A stretch of DNA of 64,000 bases from Verrucomicrobiota bacterium (GTDB taxonomy: Bacteria; Verrucomicrobiota; Verrucomicrobiia; Verrucomicrobiales; DEV007): assembly GCA_020630975.1 (NCBI GenBank), contig JAHDID010000020.1:36834-100833 (forward strand), given 5' to 3'. Under the pieces are notes generated by a model. That model saw only the letters and a program-made list of their open reading frames with translations. It was not told where the DNA came from and searched no databases. Both the position numbers and the translations under genes were made by a program. The stretch's first letter is position 1, and the number at the start of each line of letters is the position of its first letter. Positions 17,154 through 25,743 of this stretch are shown here, piece after piece.

Positions 17154-18476
17154 TTAGTAGGTCTCTTTTTCGACTAGGTTACCGTCCTGATCCCATGTCA
17201 ATTTCAAAAATGGCTTGCCTTCCTTGAATCTAGTTTCTGTCCGCTTCGAACCAGTCCGGAAGTATACCTTGTCACTGATCTGCTTGCCGTTGATGTGTTG
17301 TTTTTCCCAACTTGGGCGGTCCGGACCGGACCAACCGATCGTCGTACCATGAAGTTTGCCGTTCAAGTAAGGTTCTTCTGACAATATTGAACCATCATTA
17401 TTAAATAGGATTTTCTTACCATGCAATTTGCCGTTCAAAAAACGAGATTCCCATCCTAGTGATCCTTCGCATTTTGGTGAGACCCCGACACCTGTAAAAG
17501 GCTCCTCCTCGCCATTGGCGTAGGCAATACGTTCTTGGTTTGGCCCATCACGATAGGTGAGAGCTTTGTATGGATATTTTCGTTCAGGAGCAAAAAGCAC
17601 ATTGTCAAAGGTTAGGTCAGAATCAAGATTCTCGTTGCCAAGGTCTATTACCTCGCCAAGCTCATCTACCTTTACACGCGGACGTATGTGAACGGGAAAG
17701 GTCTTCTCTTGAGGTGTGAGAACGGTAAAGGTCTTCTCTTTCGTCAGGTTGCCCGCTTCATCCCATTCCATTCGTAACGTTACACCACCGTATTGGTAGT
17801 CAATTTCTCTGATCTTCGAACCGTCCTTGCGGTATTCAATTATTTTGCCATTCCACTTTTTGAGCCTTGTGCCGTCTTTAAGTTTGTAGGGCATCATAGA
17901 CCGGTATGCATTTTCAGAACCGGGTCTCCTCAGGCCGTCCTTCAGAACATTCATATCTTCCGGGGCAATTGATTCGAGTCTTCCAATATTTAAAAAGGAG
18001 CCTTGAAATTTCGCAAATTCTTGAGCCACCCCGCTATCCATTGACCTGACATAGTTAAGGTTCAGATCGCCAGTACACTTGGCCAGTTCGCGTGCCACAT
18101 CTTTGGTAATCGAGGTCAGACCATCGAGACTAAGGCCTTTTTGGGAAATTTTTCTATCCGGCCAGTAGTACCAACCAGGTCGTTGCGTCGTCAGTTCATA
18201 AGCCACTTCCTTGGAAATCGAAGTCAGGCCATCAAGATAGATTCGCTGACCCTTATAATAAGACAATTCCCTGGCAACATCTCGATCAATCGAGGTCAGC
18301 CACTTAAGGTCTAGTTGAGACTGCTTGCCATTGCTTGCATTCGCTTTCTCAACAAGTTCGGCAGCCTCCTGCACAGTCAATGTACCGGTTTTCTTTTGAT
18401 TGCCAGGTAAATCCTCAGCCAGACAAATGCCATGGCAAATAATGAAGAGTGTATTGAATAGAAATCTCATAATCAT
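17154..18476 (-). CDS. Secreted repeat protein with MORN/YwqK-like variant repeats (paralogue 1)
   Basis: A 440-aa protein with a signal peptide ending HGICLAEDLP. Residues about 30-50 (TGTLTVQEAAELVEKAN) are nearly identical in the neighbouring paralogue. An N-terminal region holds repeated LTSI..DVAREL units, each about 22 aa, resembling the leucine-rich-like repeats of Planctomycetes. The C-terminal half holds repeats such as LNGKLHGKKILFNNDGSI and LNGKLHGTTIGW, which are YwqK/MORN-type units. MORN repeats bind lipids or proteins elsewhere; here the role is unknown. It lies 34 bp after the paralogue and downstream of a BlaI/M56 regulatory pair. Confidence 0.75.
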   Translation of the reverse strand: MIMRFLFNTLFIICHGICLAEDLPGNQKKTGTLTVQEAAELVEKANASNGKQSQLDLKWLTSIDRDVARELSYYKGQRIYLDGLTSISKEVAYELTTQRPGWYYWPDRKISQKGLSLDGLTSITKDVARELAKCTGDLNLNYVRSMDSGVAQEFAKFQGSFLNIGRLESIAPEDMNVLKDGLRRPGSENAYRSMMPYKLKDGTRLKKWNGKIIEYRKDGSKIREIDYQYGGVTLRMEWDEAGNLTKEKTFTVLTPQEKTFPVHIRPRVKVDELGEVIDLGNENLDSDLTFDNVLFAPERKYPYKALTYRDGPNQERIAYANGEEEPFTGVGVSPKCEGSLGWESRFLNGKLHGKKILFNNDGSILSEEPYLNGKLHGTTIGWSGPDRPSWEKQHINGKQISDKVYFRTGSKRTETRFKEGKPFLKLTWDQDGNLVEKETY

Positions 18477-18510
18477 CTTTTGTTCTAAATCAGTACAGTG
18501 GGATCGAATA

Positions 18511-19701
18511 TTAGAAAGTCTCTTTTCGGATGAGGTTGCCGTCTTTATCCCATATCAACCTCAACGACTGTTTGCCATTTTGATAGCGCGTATCTTGCAA
18601 ATCTGAATCTGGCTTATACAGCCAGCGGAGCATTTCACCGTGATTGAATTGTTCTACACCATAAATGGAACCATCTCTCCTAATGCTGAGGGAGTTACCA
18701 TGCTTCTTGCCATTTAGAAAAGATGTTTCCGTAGACCGCGTTCCGTCTGAACGGTCTAAAAACGCTATCCCTGAGAAGGGCTCGCCCCTGACATAAGCAA
18801 TTCCCTCCTTGTCCCGGCCTAAATCATTTAATGGATATTCCCGTTCAGAAGTAATACGCCCCTTGTTAAAAAGAAGGACAACTTCAGAATATTCCGTTTT
18901 AAGATCTTTCACTTCGGTCGGTTTAACGCTCTGCTCATTTAGCTCTACACCCCGAGGTTTGTAAACGGGAAAGGTTTCCTCTTTAATAAGGTTGCCCGCT
19001 TCATCCCATTCCATTCTTGATATTAGTCCGCCGTATTTGTACTCCTTTTGTTTCTTTTTTGAACCGTCTTTGCGGAATTCAATTATTTTCCCATTCCACT
19101 TTTTCCAATCTTTGTCGCCATTAAGTTTGTAAGGCATCATCGCCCGGTAGTTGTAATCAAAAGTAGGCTTCTTGAGCGCTTGCTTCAGTAGAGCGATATC
19201 TTCCGGGGCGATTGATTCGAGGAATTGAATATTTAAAAAGGAGCCTTTGAATTTTGTAAATTCCCGAACCACCTCGCTATTCATTGATTTGACATAGTTA
19301 AGGTTCAGGTCGCCTTTACGCTTAGCCAGTTCGTGAGCCACATCTTTGGTAATCGAAGTCAGACCATTTAGACTAAGCCGGTGGCCCTTGAAAAGAGTCA
19401 GTTCGCGAGCCACTTCCTTGGAAATCGAAGTCAGGCCATCAAGTGAGATCGTGTAACCCTTGTATTGCGACAACTCCCTGGCAACATCTTGATCAATGGA
19501 GGTCAGACGGTTAAGGTCTAGCTCATTTGCCACATTCGGTTGCCTGGTTCCATTCGCTTTCTCAACAAGTTCGGCAGCCTCCTGCACAGTCAATGTACCG
19601 GTTTTCTTTTGATTGTCAGGTAAATCCTCAGCCAGACAAATGCCATGGCAAAGAACCAACAAGAGAATAACTAATAATTTCATTAGAATATAGAGTTTCA
19701 T
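18511..19701 (-). CDS. Secreted repeat protein with MORN/YwqK-like variant repeats (paralogue 2)
   Basis: A 396-aa tandem paralogue of the gene at 17154. The two share the signal peptide tail (LCHGICLAEDLPDNQKKTG), the LTSI..DVAREL repeats, the MPYKL...KKWNGKIIE block and FLNGKKHGN-type MORN repeats, but diverge between about residues 230 and 300. It lies 87 bp downstream of the M56 peptidase gene on the same strand, so it may be in the BlaI-controlled unit. Its function is unknown. Confidence 0.75.
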   Translation of the reverse strand: MKLYILMKLLVILLLVLCHGICLAEDLPDNQKKTGTLTVQEAAELVEKANGTRQPNVANELDLNRLTSIDQDVARELSQYKGYTISLDGLTSISKEVARELTLFKGHRLSLNGLTSITKDVAHELAKRKGDLNLNYVKSMNSEVVREFTKFKGSFLNIQFLESIAPEDIALLKQALKKPTFDYNYRAMMPYKLNGDKDWKKWNGKIIEFRKDGSKKKQKEYKYGGLISRMEWDEAGNLIKEETFPVYKPRGVELNEQSVKPTEVKDLKTEYSEVVLLFNKGRITSEREYPLNDLGRDKEGIAYVRGEPFSGIAFLDRSDGTRSTETSFLNGKKHGNSLSIRRDGSIYGVEQFNHGEMLRWLYKPDSDLQDTRYQNGKQSLRLIWDKDGNLIRKETF

Positions 19702-19788
19702 TATCTTTAGGCGTCCCTCAGTGGGACATTAGTGTTTTACTTAGTTGTTCGCAGAAATCCCAAAGTTAGATTTAAATTTCTGAAACTT

Positions 19789-21315
19789 TCAGCCCGCATC
19801 AAGCGCGCCATCAATGGGGAACAGGAAAGATGCACCATCGATCCCTTTGAGATGCCGGTCCGGACCATGCATACTGCCATGGTGAAGATCCGGGCGATAG
19901 TTGTCATCGCCATAATCATCCCTGCCGCTCGCATGAGTGCCGACTCCGGTATCCAAGTCATAGTGGCCGGCAAGGTCCAGCACGATGTTTTTGTCTGTGC
20001 GAACGACGGTCTTTCCTGATTGCGAATCAAAGACAACGATTTCCTTGAGGTGCAGTTTGGGGCCAATTCCCCAGGTGTAGAGCAGCTTCCCGTAGTTCCC
20101 TTCGTTAGTACGAAAATAGACCATGCCCAGCCTCTTGCGAGATTGGTGAAGTTCGAAGCGGTGTTTTTGTTTCGAATCGTAGTCAGCACGCGATAGCTGG
20201 TCTTTTACTAACACTTCATCATGCCCCTCGGCATCGAAGAGGCTCTTGATGTACGCTTCGCTGGCCTTACCGAAAGCATCATCCGCCAGGGTGAGTTCGT
20301 TCGCCTCAAGCGCCGGTGCGATAGCTCCCCATGAGATAAGTGCCGCCATGGCAATAAGCATCAGCGCCTTGAGGGGGGGCGGCACCTTCGGCTCAGAGAT
20401 GATTAGGCGCAGCCGATTCCGTAGGGCCATCGCATGGGCTTGGATGCCAATGAAACCAAGATTCAGACGGGTGGACGGGGCGCCCGTTTCTAATTTTAGC
20501 AGGGTGTGCCCATAAGCCAGTCGCTGACGCGTCGAAGATCCTCTCAACACTTCAGCGTCACAAGCCGCCTCCCGATCGGCACACGCCCGGTAAAATGCCA
20601 GCCAGAGCAGCGGATTGAACCAGTGGATGGCCAACAACAGGCAGAAGAGCGCATTCCACGTCAAATCCTTGCGTCGAAGGTGCGTGAGTTCATGTCGAAG
20701 CACCATTTCCTGCTCATGCCGCGACAAGTCATGCTCGAACGTTTCGTTGAGCATCAGCACCCCCCGCCAAAGGCCGCACACCGCTGGACTCTTGACCGCA
20801 GGTGAAACCAGAATCCTGGGCAATCGACGCAAACCGATCTCCTCAGCAATTTGCCCTATCTGCAGAATGGTATCTTCGTCAGCCGATCGCGCGCTTCTTG
20901 TGACGCGACGGAACATCAGGGCGAGGGATAAGAGTGCAAACACCGAGAAAAGTCCCACGCCAACAAGCCATATAACGGGAAAGCTCAAGCCGCGGTAGAA
21001 CGGCGTCGGAGGGGCCACCACCCCACCGGTTTGTGAGCCAGAGACCGCCATGCTTTGTGATTGATCGGGCGAAGCTAGGATTGCAGCGCCCCATTGACTG
21101 ATGTCGGGCTGCAGCAGTGAGCCGTAGCTACCGAGGAAGACTTCGGCCTTAGGGAGCAGAAGAGCCAGTAGTATGGGCAACCACAAGGCATAACGCCAGT
21201 GAGCTGTCAAGTGCTTCCGCAGGGTGAACTGAATAACAAGGACGACCACGACCGGCAATGAAGCCTGCACGCTGGATGCTACAACCCAATCAAACACTGT
21301 TTCCACTACGGTCAT
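19789..21315 (-). CDS. M56 family (BlaR1/MecR1-like) membrane metallopeptidase with extra sensor tail
   Basis: A 508-aa protein. The first ~320 residues match the BlaR1/MecR1 membrane part: four membrane helices and the zinc-peptidase motif HELTHLRRKD near residue 208, followed by the ACDAEVL helix. BlaR1-type proteases cleave or inactivate the BlaI repressor on signal. Instead of a beta-lactam-binding domain, the C-terminus (about 340-508) holds a domain with SEAYIKSLFD, LSRADY, NYGKLLYTWGIG and HGPDRHLKGIDGASFLFPID. That tail is copied as a separate secreted protein by the next gene upstream. The natural signal is therefore probably not a beta-lactam. It is 35 bp downstream of the small gene. 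Confidence 0.85.
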   Translation of the reverse strand: MTVVETVFDWVVASSVQASLPVVVVLVIQFTLRKHLTAHWRYALWLPILLALLLPKAEVFLGSYGSLLQPDISQWGAAILASPDQSQSMAVSGSQTGGVVAPPTPFYRGLSFPVIWLVGVGLFSVFALLSLALMFRRVTRSARSADEDTILQIGQIAEEIGLRRLPRILVSPAVKSPAVCGLWRGVLMLNETFEHDLSRHEQEMVLRHELTHLRRKDLTWNALFCLLLAIHWFNPLLWLAFYRACADREAACDAEVLRGSSTRQRLAYGHTLLKLETGAPSTRLNLGFIGIQAHAMALRNRLRLIISEPKVPPPLKALMLIAMAALISWGAIAPALEANELTLADDAFGKASEAYIKSLFDAEGHDEVLVKDQLSRADYDSKQKHRFELHQSRKRLGMVYFRTNEGNYGKLLYTWGIGPKLHLKEIVVFDSQSGKTVVRTDKNIVLDLAGHYDLDTGVGTHASGRDDYGDDNYRPDLHHGSMHGPDRHLKGIDGASFLFPIDGALDAG

Positions 21316-21350
21316 GATTCGTTCTCGTTATCAGGCTCAACCTCTCCTGA

Positions 21351-21887
21351 TCAGTCGGCATCCAGCACACCATTCTCAATGGGGAACAGGAAAGACGCAC
21401 CATCGATCCCTTTGAGATGCCGGTCAGGGCCATGAACACTACCACAGTGAATATCCGGGCGATAATCATTGGGCCATGGTAATCCAGCGCCCAAATGAGT
21501 GCTGAATCCGCTATCCAGGTCCAGGTCAATTCCCCATGTGTAGAGCAACTTCCCGTAGTTCCCCTTATTTGTGCGAAAAAAAACCATGCCCAGGCCCTTG
21601 CGCGATTCGTGAAGTTCGAAGCGATGTTCTTGCATCGAAATGAAGTCAGCACGCGACAGCTGGTCTTGTACTAACTTTTCATCGCGGTCCTCGCCATCGA
21701 AGAGCCCCTTGATGTAAGCTTCGCTGACCTTACCGAAATCATCATCCGCCAGGGCGATCTGATCGGGAGCTTTCACTTGCGGTAGTCCATATGCCTGTGC
21801 AGCGAGGAGAATGGCAGCGACTGGCAAAACTAGCAGCGAGGTCTTATTGCCGATTGAAAGTAGCTGTGTGGTTTTCGAGGTAATCAT
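21351..21887 (-). CDS. Secreted protein duplicating the sensor tail of the M56 peptidase
   Basis: A 178-aa protein with a signal peptide (about residues 1-33) and a mature part that closely matches the C-terminal domain of the M56 gene at 19789. Shared blocks are SEAYIKGLFDGE, LVQDQLSRADF, FELHESRKGLGMVFFRTN, NYGKLLYTWGI and HGPDRHLKGIDGASFLFPI. The ATG at 21887 is chosen because it begins the signal peptide; the frame stays open further into blaI. It lies 22 bp downstream of blaI and 35 bp upstream of the M56 gene. It could be a decoy, ligand or processed partner of the M56 receptor. The duplication is clear; the role is inferred. Confidence 0.75.
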   Translation of the reverse strand: MITSKTTQLLSIGNKTSLLVLPVAAILLAAQAYGLPQVKAPDQIALADDDFGKVSEAYIKGLFDGEDRDEKLVQDQLSRADFISMQEHRFELHESRKGLGMVFFRTNKGNYGKLLYTWGIDLDLDSGFSTHLGAGLPWPNDYRPDIHCGSVHGPDRHLKGIDGASFLFPIENGVLDAD

Positions 21888-21909
21888 TATTTGGTTTGTT
21901 GTTGATTGA

Positions 21910-22323
21910 TTAAATTTTGTCGTTGTTTTGTTCGAGGCCAGCTGAGTCGCTCTCAACTGACTCATCCAACAAGCGCTTGAGCTCCTCGACATCTTGGGCT
22001 GAGAGATTGGAATGCTTGGCAAAGTGGACCAACAGTGGCTTGGCAGCGCCCCCGAAAAGGCGCTCCATGAAAGATTCGCCTTCGGCTAGAATGCAGGCTT
22101 CACGTGACACCTTGGGTAGAAAGATTCGAACGCCCGACGGATTCGCTTTCGCTGTCAGAGCTCCTTTTTTCACCAGGCGTGTGAGAAGAGTGCGGACTGT
22201 ATTGTCCGCCCAATTCTTTTTTGAGCGGAGCGCCTGAGTCACTTCTTGCGATGTTTGCGGTGCTGAATCCCACAGCACTTCCATCACGAGCCACTCAGAT
22301 TCGGAGATGTTGGTTTTGCTCAT
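21910..22323 (-). CDS. BlaI/MecI/CopY-family transcriptional repressor
   Basis: A 137-aa winged-helix repressor. The N-terminal domain ISESEWLVMEVLWDSAPQTSQEVTQAL, then WADNTVRTLLTRLVKKGALTA, matches the BlaI DNA-binding domain. The C-terminal dimerisation part has the usual LLVHFAKHSNLSAQDVEELKRLLDE. Longer reading from 22410 is possible, but ATG 22323 gives the standard BlaI N-terminus, and two operator dyads lie just upstream of it. It is followed by the secreted sensor-tail copy and the M56 peptidase, so the operon is blaI, tail copy, M56. Confidence 0.92.
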   Translation of the reverse strand: MSKTNISESEWLVMEVLWDSAPQTSQEVTQALRSKKNWADNTVRTLLTRLVKKGALTAKANPSGVRIFLPKVSREACILAEGESFMERLFGGAAKPLLVHFAKHSNLSAQDVEELKRLLDESVESDSAGLEQNNDKI

Positions 22324-22333
22324 GGCGGGAACA

Positions 22334-22345
22334 CTACAGTTGTAG
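22334..22345. promoter_or_regulatory. BlaI-type operator dyad 1
   Basis: CTACAGTTGTAG is a dyad of the TACA/TGTA type known for BlaI/MecI. It lies 11 bp upstream of the blaI start, so autoregulation is likely. Confidence 0.75.
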
Positions 22346-22357
22346 GGAGGGAGGTCA

Positions 22358-22371
22358 ACTACAATTGTAGT
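22358..22371. promoter_or_regulatory. BlaI-type operator dyad 2
   Basis: ACTACAATTGTAGT is a perfect 14-bp palindrome of the TACA/TGTA class. Its centre is 25 bp from that of operator 1. Confidence 0.8.
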
Positions 22372-22588
22372 GGAATTCAAGGTGTCAGGTAGATTCTGGG
22401 TGAAATACACCTCCTTGTCTCCGCCTCAGAGCGCAGCGACCCTCCCCAGCTGCGTTTAGAGTAGACTTTTTGTAGGATTTTGTCGATCGCCAAAAGAATC
22501 CCTGTACACACTCAGTCAACCGATGCGAAATTAAAGCATGTTGAAGTTTCGATGAATGTCGAATATTTTATGGTTTTTATAACCTGTC

Positions 22589-23527
22589 ATGGTCCAGTCA
22601 TCCGATCTTCACATCACGAGAGAGTCAGGCGACCTCCACAAAATCGAGAAAGCTCGAATCAGATTTGTACGATTGTCCAGGTTTGGCAGCCCTTTAGTGA
22701 AGTTCTTGTGTGTGGTGTGCGTTCTAACCTCTTTCTTGCCTTTCGTTGGCTTCATCACCCTACTGGCGGCTGTTGTTTTAGTGCTTGTGCAGATCTTTGC
22801 GATCTCTCTGCCACAGCGAAAATTTAGAAAAAGTTTCAAAGCTGCTATGGGCGAGAAAATCGTCAGCCAAGCGAGTCCGACACTGACCTACTACCCTGAG
22901 AAAGGATTCGAGGAGAACTACTTCTATCAAGCTAACCTATTCAAAAACAGCTCCACCTGGAGTTTTCGATCCGAAGACCTCGTCGCCGGCTCTCACGGAG
23001 AGACACTCCTCAAATTTGCCGAGGTCGATCTGATAAATACCAGTGAAAACGATTCGATCATAGGGTCTCCAGAAGACATTTCCATGATCTTCTTTGTGGC
23101 AGACTTTCACAAACACTTCAAAGGCGAAACCTATGTGCTACCAAAGAAGTCGTTCGGAAAGAAAATGAACCCATTCAAAGTAGAGATCAACCCAGGTCTA
23201 CCAAAGGTGAAGCTTGAGAACACCGAGTTTCACCAGCAATTCGAAGTCCAGAGCACTGACGAAATTGAAGCGCGCTACATTCTGTCGCTATCGATGCTGG
23301 AGAGGATCTCTACGCTCAATCACCAGCATGGAGGCGGAATGCGCCTCGCTTTTAAAGACACCTGCATATGGATAGCTCTCCCTCTACAGGGCGAATTCTT
23401 TGAGCCTAATGAAAAAGTGAGCGTTCACGACGAGCGCCAAGGAGACAGTATGGTCGAGGAGATTCGGACCTATCTGGCACTGGTGGATGAACTAAATCTG
23501 AACACTCGGATCTGGAGCAAAGCTTAG
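22589..23527 (+). CDS. DUF3137 domain membrane protein
   Basis: A 312-aa protein. Two membrane segments lie near residues 37-54 and 55-75. The rest (about 90-312) resembles DUF3137: IFFVADFHKHFKGETYVLP near residue 170, FEVQSTDEIEARYILSLSMLERI near 224, and MRLAFKDTCIWIALPL near 255. The family is predicted to be membrane-anchored with an unknown function. Its stop codon overlaps the stop codon of the convergent gene at 23524 by 3 bp. GTG or ATG alternatives exist around the start, but ATG 22589 reads directly into the first helix. Confidence 0.75.
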   Translation: MVQSSDLHITRESGDLHKIEKARIRFVRLSRFGSPLVKFLCVVCVLTSFLPFVGFITLLAAVVLVLVQIFAISLPQRKFRKSFKAAMGEKIVSQASPTLTYYPEKGFEENYFYQANLFKNSSTWSFRSEDLVAGSHGETLLKFAEVDLINTSENDSIIGSPEDISMIFFVADFHKHFKGETYVLPKKSFGKKMNPFKVEINPGLPKVKLENTEFHQQFEVQSTDEIEARYILSLSMLERISTLNHQHGGGMRLAFKDTCIWIALPLQGEFFEPNEKVSVHDERQGDSMVEEIRTYLALVDELNLNTRIWSKA

Positions 23528-25533
23528 CGCACTTTCAGATCCTTCACCTTATCGGTGGTCGGTAGATAGCGGTAGTAGACCTCGAGGGTCAGCACAGCCC
23601 AGGCTGTATTCATGATGACGCCGTCTTTGGCGGGGTCACCCATCTTCCACGATCCATCAGCTTGCTGAGAATCGAGGAGCTTAGGCTGAAAAACTTTGTT
23701 GTACTTCTCCCAGTCTTCACCACCGTGCATGAAGTAGGCCTGGGTGTTGTAGTACTCATCATACATACCGTGGCCACCGGGCGATGGACTCGGGTTCTGA
23801 TACGCCTTATTCAGATAGGAAAGCGCCTTGTTGTAGGGGCCAGAGCCCATCTCGTCCCAGATCTGCATGGCTAGCATGGCGGCACCTGTCAGACTTGGCT
23901 TACCCTTGGGATCTTCTGGGCGGTATTTGAAAGCACCGGACTCGTCCTGGGTCTTGGGCAGGTAGTCCTGCACCGCCTTGTCGAGTGCACGCTCCACTTT
24001 GGAGCCACCTTTACCAGTGTTGTAGGCAGCCTTGAGAGCCTGGATATTCCAGCCGCTCACCGACATATCGATGTGACCACCCTTCAGGTAGCTCCAGCCA
24101 CCGATGTCGTGCTGCTTGTCGATGATGATGTCGACTGCCTTGCGCAGGACAGACTCGAGACGCGGGATCTCCTTACCGCTCTCCTTGGTCATGGTGTAGA
24201 GCTCGGCCAGCGCGTAGGTGGCGATAGCGTGCTCGTAGGCCTCGTGGTGGCCGGACTCGCCATTGGTCAGCAGCCCTTTATTCTTGATACCGCGATCCAT
24301 CAGGTAGAGCGCCGCTTTCACCACCGAGTCCCCATACTTGGGGCTCTCCGGGGTCTCGCAGTGGCCTAGGTAGGCCAGCAGTGTCAGCCCTGTCATACCA
24401 GCTGTGTAGACCTTGCCGACCGCACCGGTCTCGCGGTCCTGCTGAGAGGTCAGATAGTCTAAGCCCTTTCGCACACCACGCTCAGCACGGTCTTCACCGC
24501 CACTCTCGCGCAGGCGCTTCATCCGCTCAGACATGGAGCAGCGAGAGCGCATCGATGCGGGGATCGCCCCCATATTCGATACATCGCCAAAACCACTCAT
24601 CGACATACCAAAACCAGCATCGCTATCGGACATCGCAGGCATCGACAGATCGTTCATCATGTCGGGCATATCCGGCATCGCAAAGCTAGAGAATGCCATG
24701 GATGAAACCACTGGCTGCGCAGACGAGACCGCAGCAGCACTTTTCTGAGTCTGCTTGGTGAGAGTTTTGTTCTCGATCGAGGGCTCGTCGCTATTGGCCA
24801 CTGCAGATGCCGTGATCTGTGGCGGATTCGGACGCGGCACTGGAGATAGCACCAGACCGAGTAGTAAAATGATGACCACGTGGACAATCACAGCCGCGAT
24901 GATCGCGCCCATCTTGTCGTTAGTATTGGACTTGGCCTCGACACCGTAGACAGCCTCGCCCTCACCCACCACGAGTGCCGCAGGTGCGCCGTCAGCGCCT
25001 TCGAATGCTAGACCTGCCGCAGCTTCCCCACCGTCGGCAGCATAAACTTCCTCTCCCTCAGCGTCGAAGACCTCTTCGGTGTCTACCGCTTCGTCTTCTT
25101 CACCTGGAGGGCGAAGACTGGTTGGCACCACAGGAGCGACGGTCTCTGGCTCGGCTACCTCTTCTGCCACTTCCTCCTCGGCAACAGCCTCAGCCTCGAT
25201 TTCGCCCGAAAGTGCGGCACGGCAGGCTGCGGCATTTTCCTCATCGCCGACCATGTCGTAGAGTTGTGCCTTTAGCTCGTAGGCGGCCTCAGTCGGCTCA
25301 GATTCGATGTATTGGTCGAGCAGCCCGTGGCCTGCATCCGGATCGGCCGTGCCGATGATAGTCGAGGCGAAAATGACATTCTCCTCATCAAATGGAATCT
25401 CGGGGGCTTCGCTGATCACCTGCGCGGCTTCCTCATACTGCTCCGCATCGTAGTAGGCCTGAGAAATGGCACAGCGTGTGTCCCAGTCTTCGGGATTGCT
25501 CTCTAGGTTAGTGATCAGCTCTTCGATGGTCAT
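23524..25533 (-). CDS. TPR-like protein with prenyltransferase/squalene-oxidocyclase-like repeat domain
   Basis: A 669-aa protein. Residues 1-110 look like TPR-type helical repeats (MTIEELITNLESNPEDWDTRCAISQAYYDAEQYEEAAQV). An acidic low-complexity linker (about 115-160) precedes one membrane helix near 208-230 (IIAAVIVHVVIILLLGLVLS). A Met/Ser/Asp-rich stretch follows, then a C-terminal alpha-barrel-like domain (about 345-650) with repeats such as ALYLMDRGIKNKGLLTNGESG and GWSYLKGGHIDMSVSGWNIQAL, the pattern of the prenyltransferase/squalene-oxidocyclase repeat family. Such proteins are common in Planctomycetes and Verrucomicrobia, and their function is unknown. No catalytic DxDD motif is evident, so terpene cyclisation is unlikely. 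Confidence 0.8.
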   Translation of the reverse strand: MTIEELITNLESNPEDWDTRCAISQAYYDAEQYEEAAQVISEAPEIPFDEENVIFASTIIGTADPDAGHGLLDQYIESEPTEAAYELKAQLYDMVGDEENAAACRAALSGEIEAEAVAEEEVAEEVAEPETVAPVVPTSLRPPGEEDEAVDTEEVFDAEGEEVYAADGGEAAAGLAFEGADGAPAALVVGEGEAVYGVEAKSNTNDKMGAIIAAVIVHVVIILLLGLVLSPVPRPNPPQITASAVANSDEPSIENKTLTKQTQKSAAAVSSAQPVVSSMAFSSFAMPDMPDMMNDLSMPAMSDSDAGFGMSMSGFGDVSNMGAIPASMRSRCSMSERMKRLRESGGEDRAERGVRKGLDYLTSQQDRETGAVGKVYTAGMTGLTLLAYLGHCETPESPKYGDSVVKAALYLMDRGIKNKGLLTNGESGHHEAYEHAIATYALAELYTMTKESGKEIPRLESVLRKAVDIIIDKQHDIGGWSYLKGGHIDMSVSGWNIQALKAAYNTGKGGSKVERALDKAVQDYLPKTQDESGAFKYRPEDPKGKPSLTGAAMLAMQIWDEMGSGPYNKALSYLNKAYQNPSPSPGGHGMYDEYYNTQAYFMHGGEDWEKYNKVFQPKLLDSQQADGSWKMGDPAKDGVIMNTAWAVLTLEVYYRYLPTTDKVKDLKVR

Positions 25534-25743
25534 AAATGGCAGACTTGCTTGGAAACGCGGGATTTAATCATAAAGTTACTGAATTTGACCAGTCTTTTTC
25601 AACAAAAATCACCGCTTTTACGTCTCTGTTTTCAGCGTGATTAGCCATTCCAGAGCCATGGTGCCACCCTGCCAATCTCACAAGCCGCAAGACAGATCAT
25701 AGAGTGTTGGTTTACAATAATTTACAACAACAAGCACTCAAGC

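Noticed and set aside
21888..22022. N-terminal extension of the sensor-tail copy into blaI
   Set aside because: It would overlap blaI by over 100 bp and would put a soluble stretch before a clear signal peptide.
23524..25533. Terpene cyclase from the cyclase-like repeats
   Set aside because: No DxDD or similar catalytic motif is evident; only the fold resembles it.
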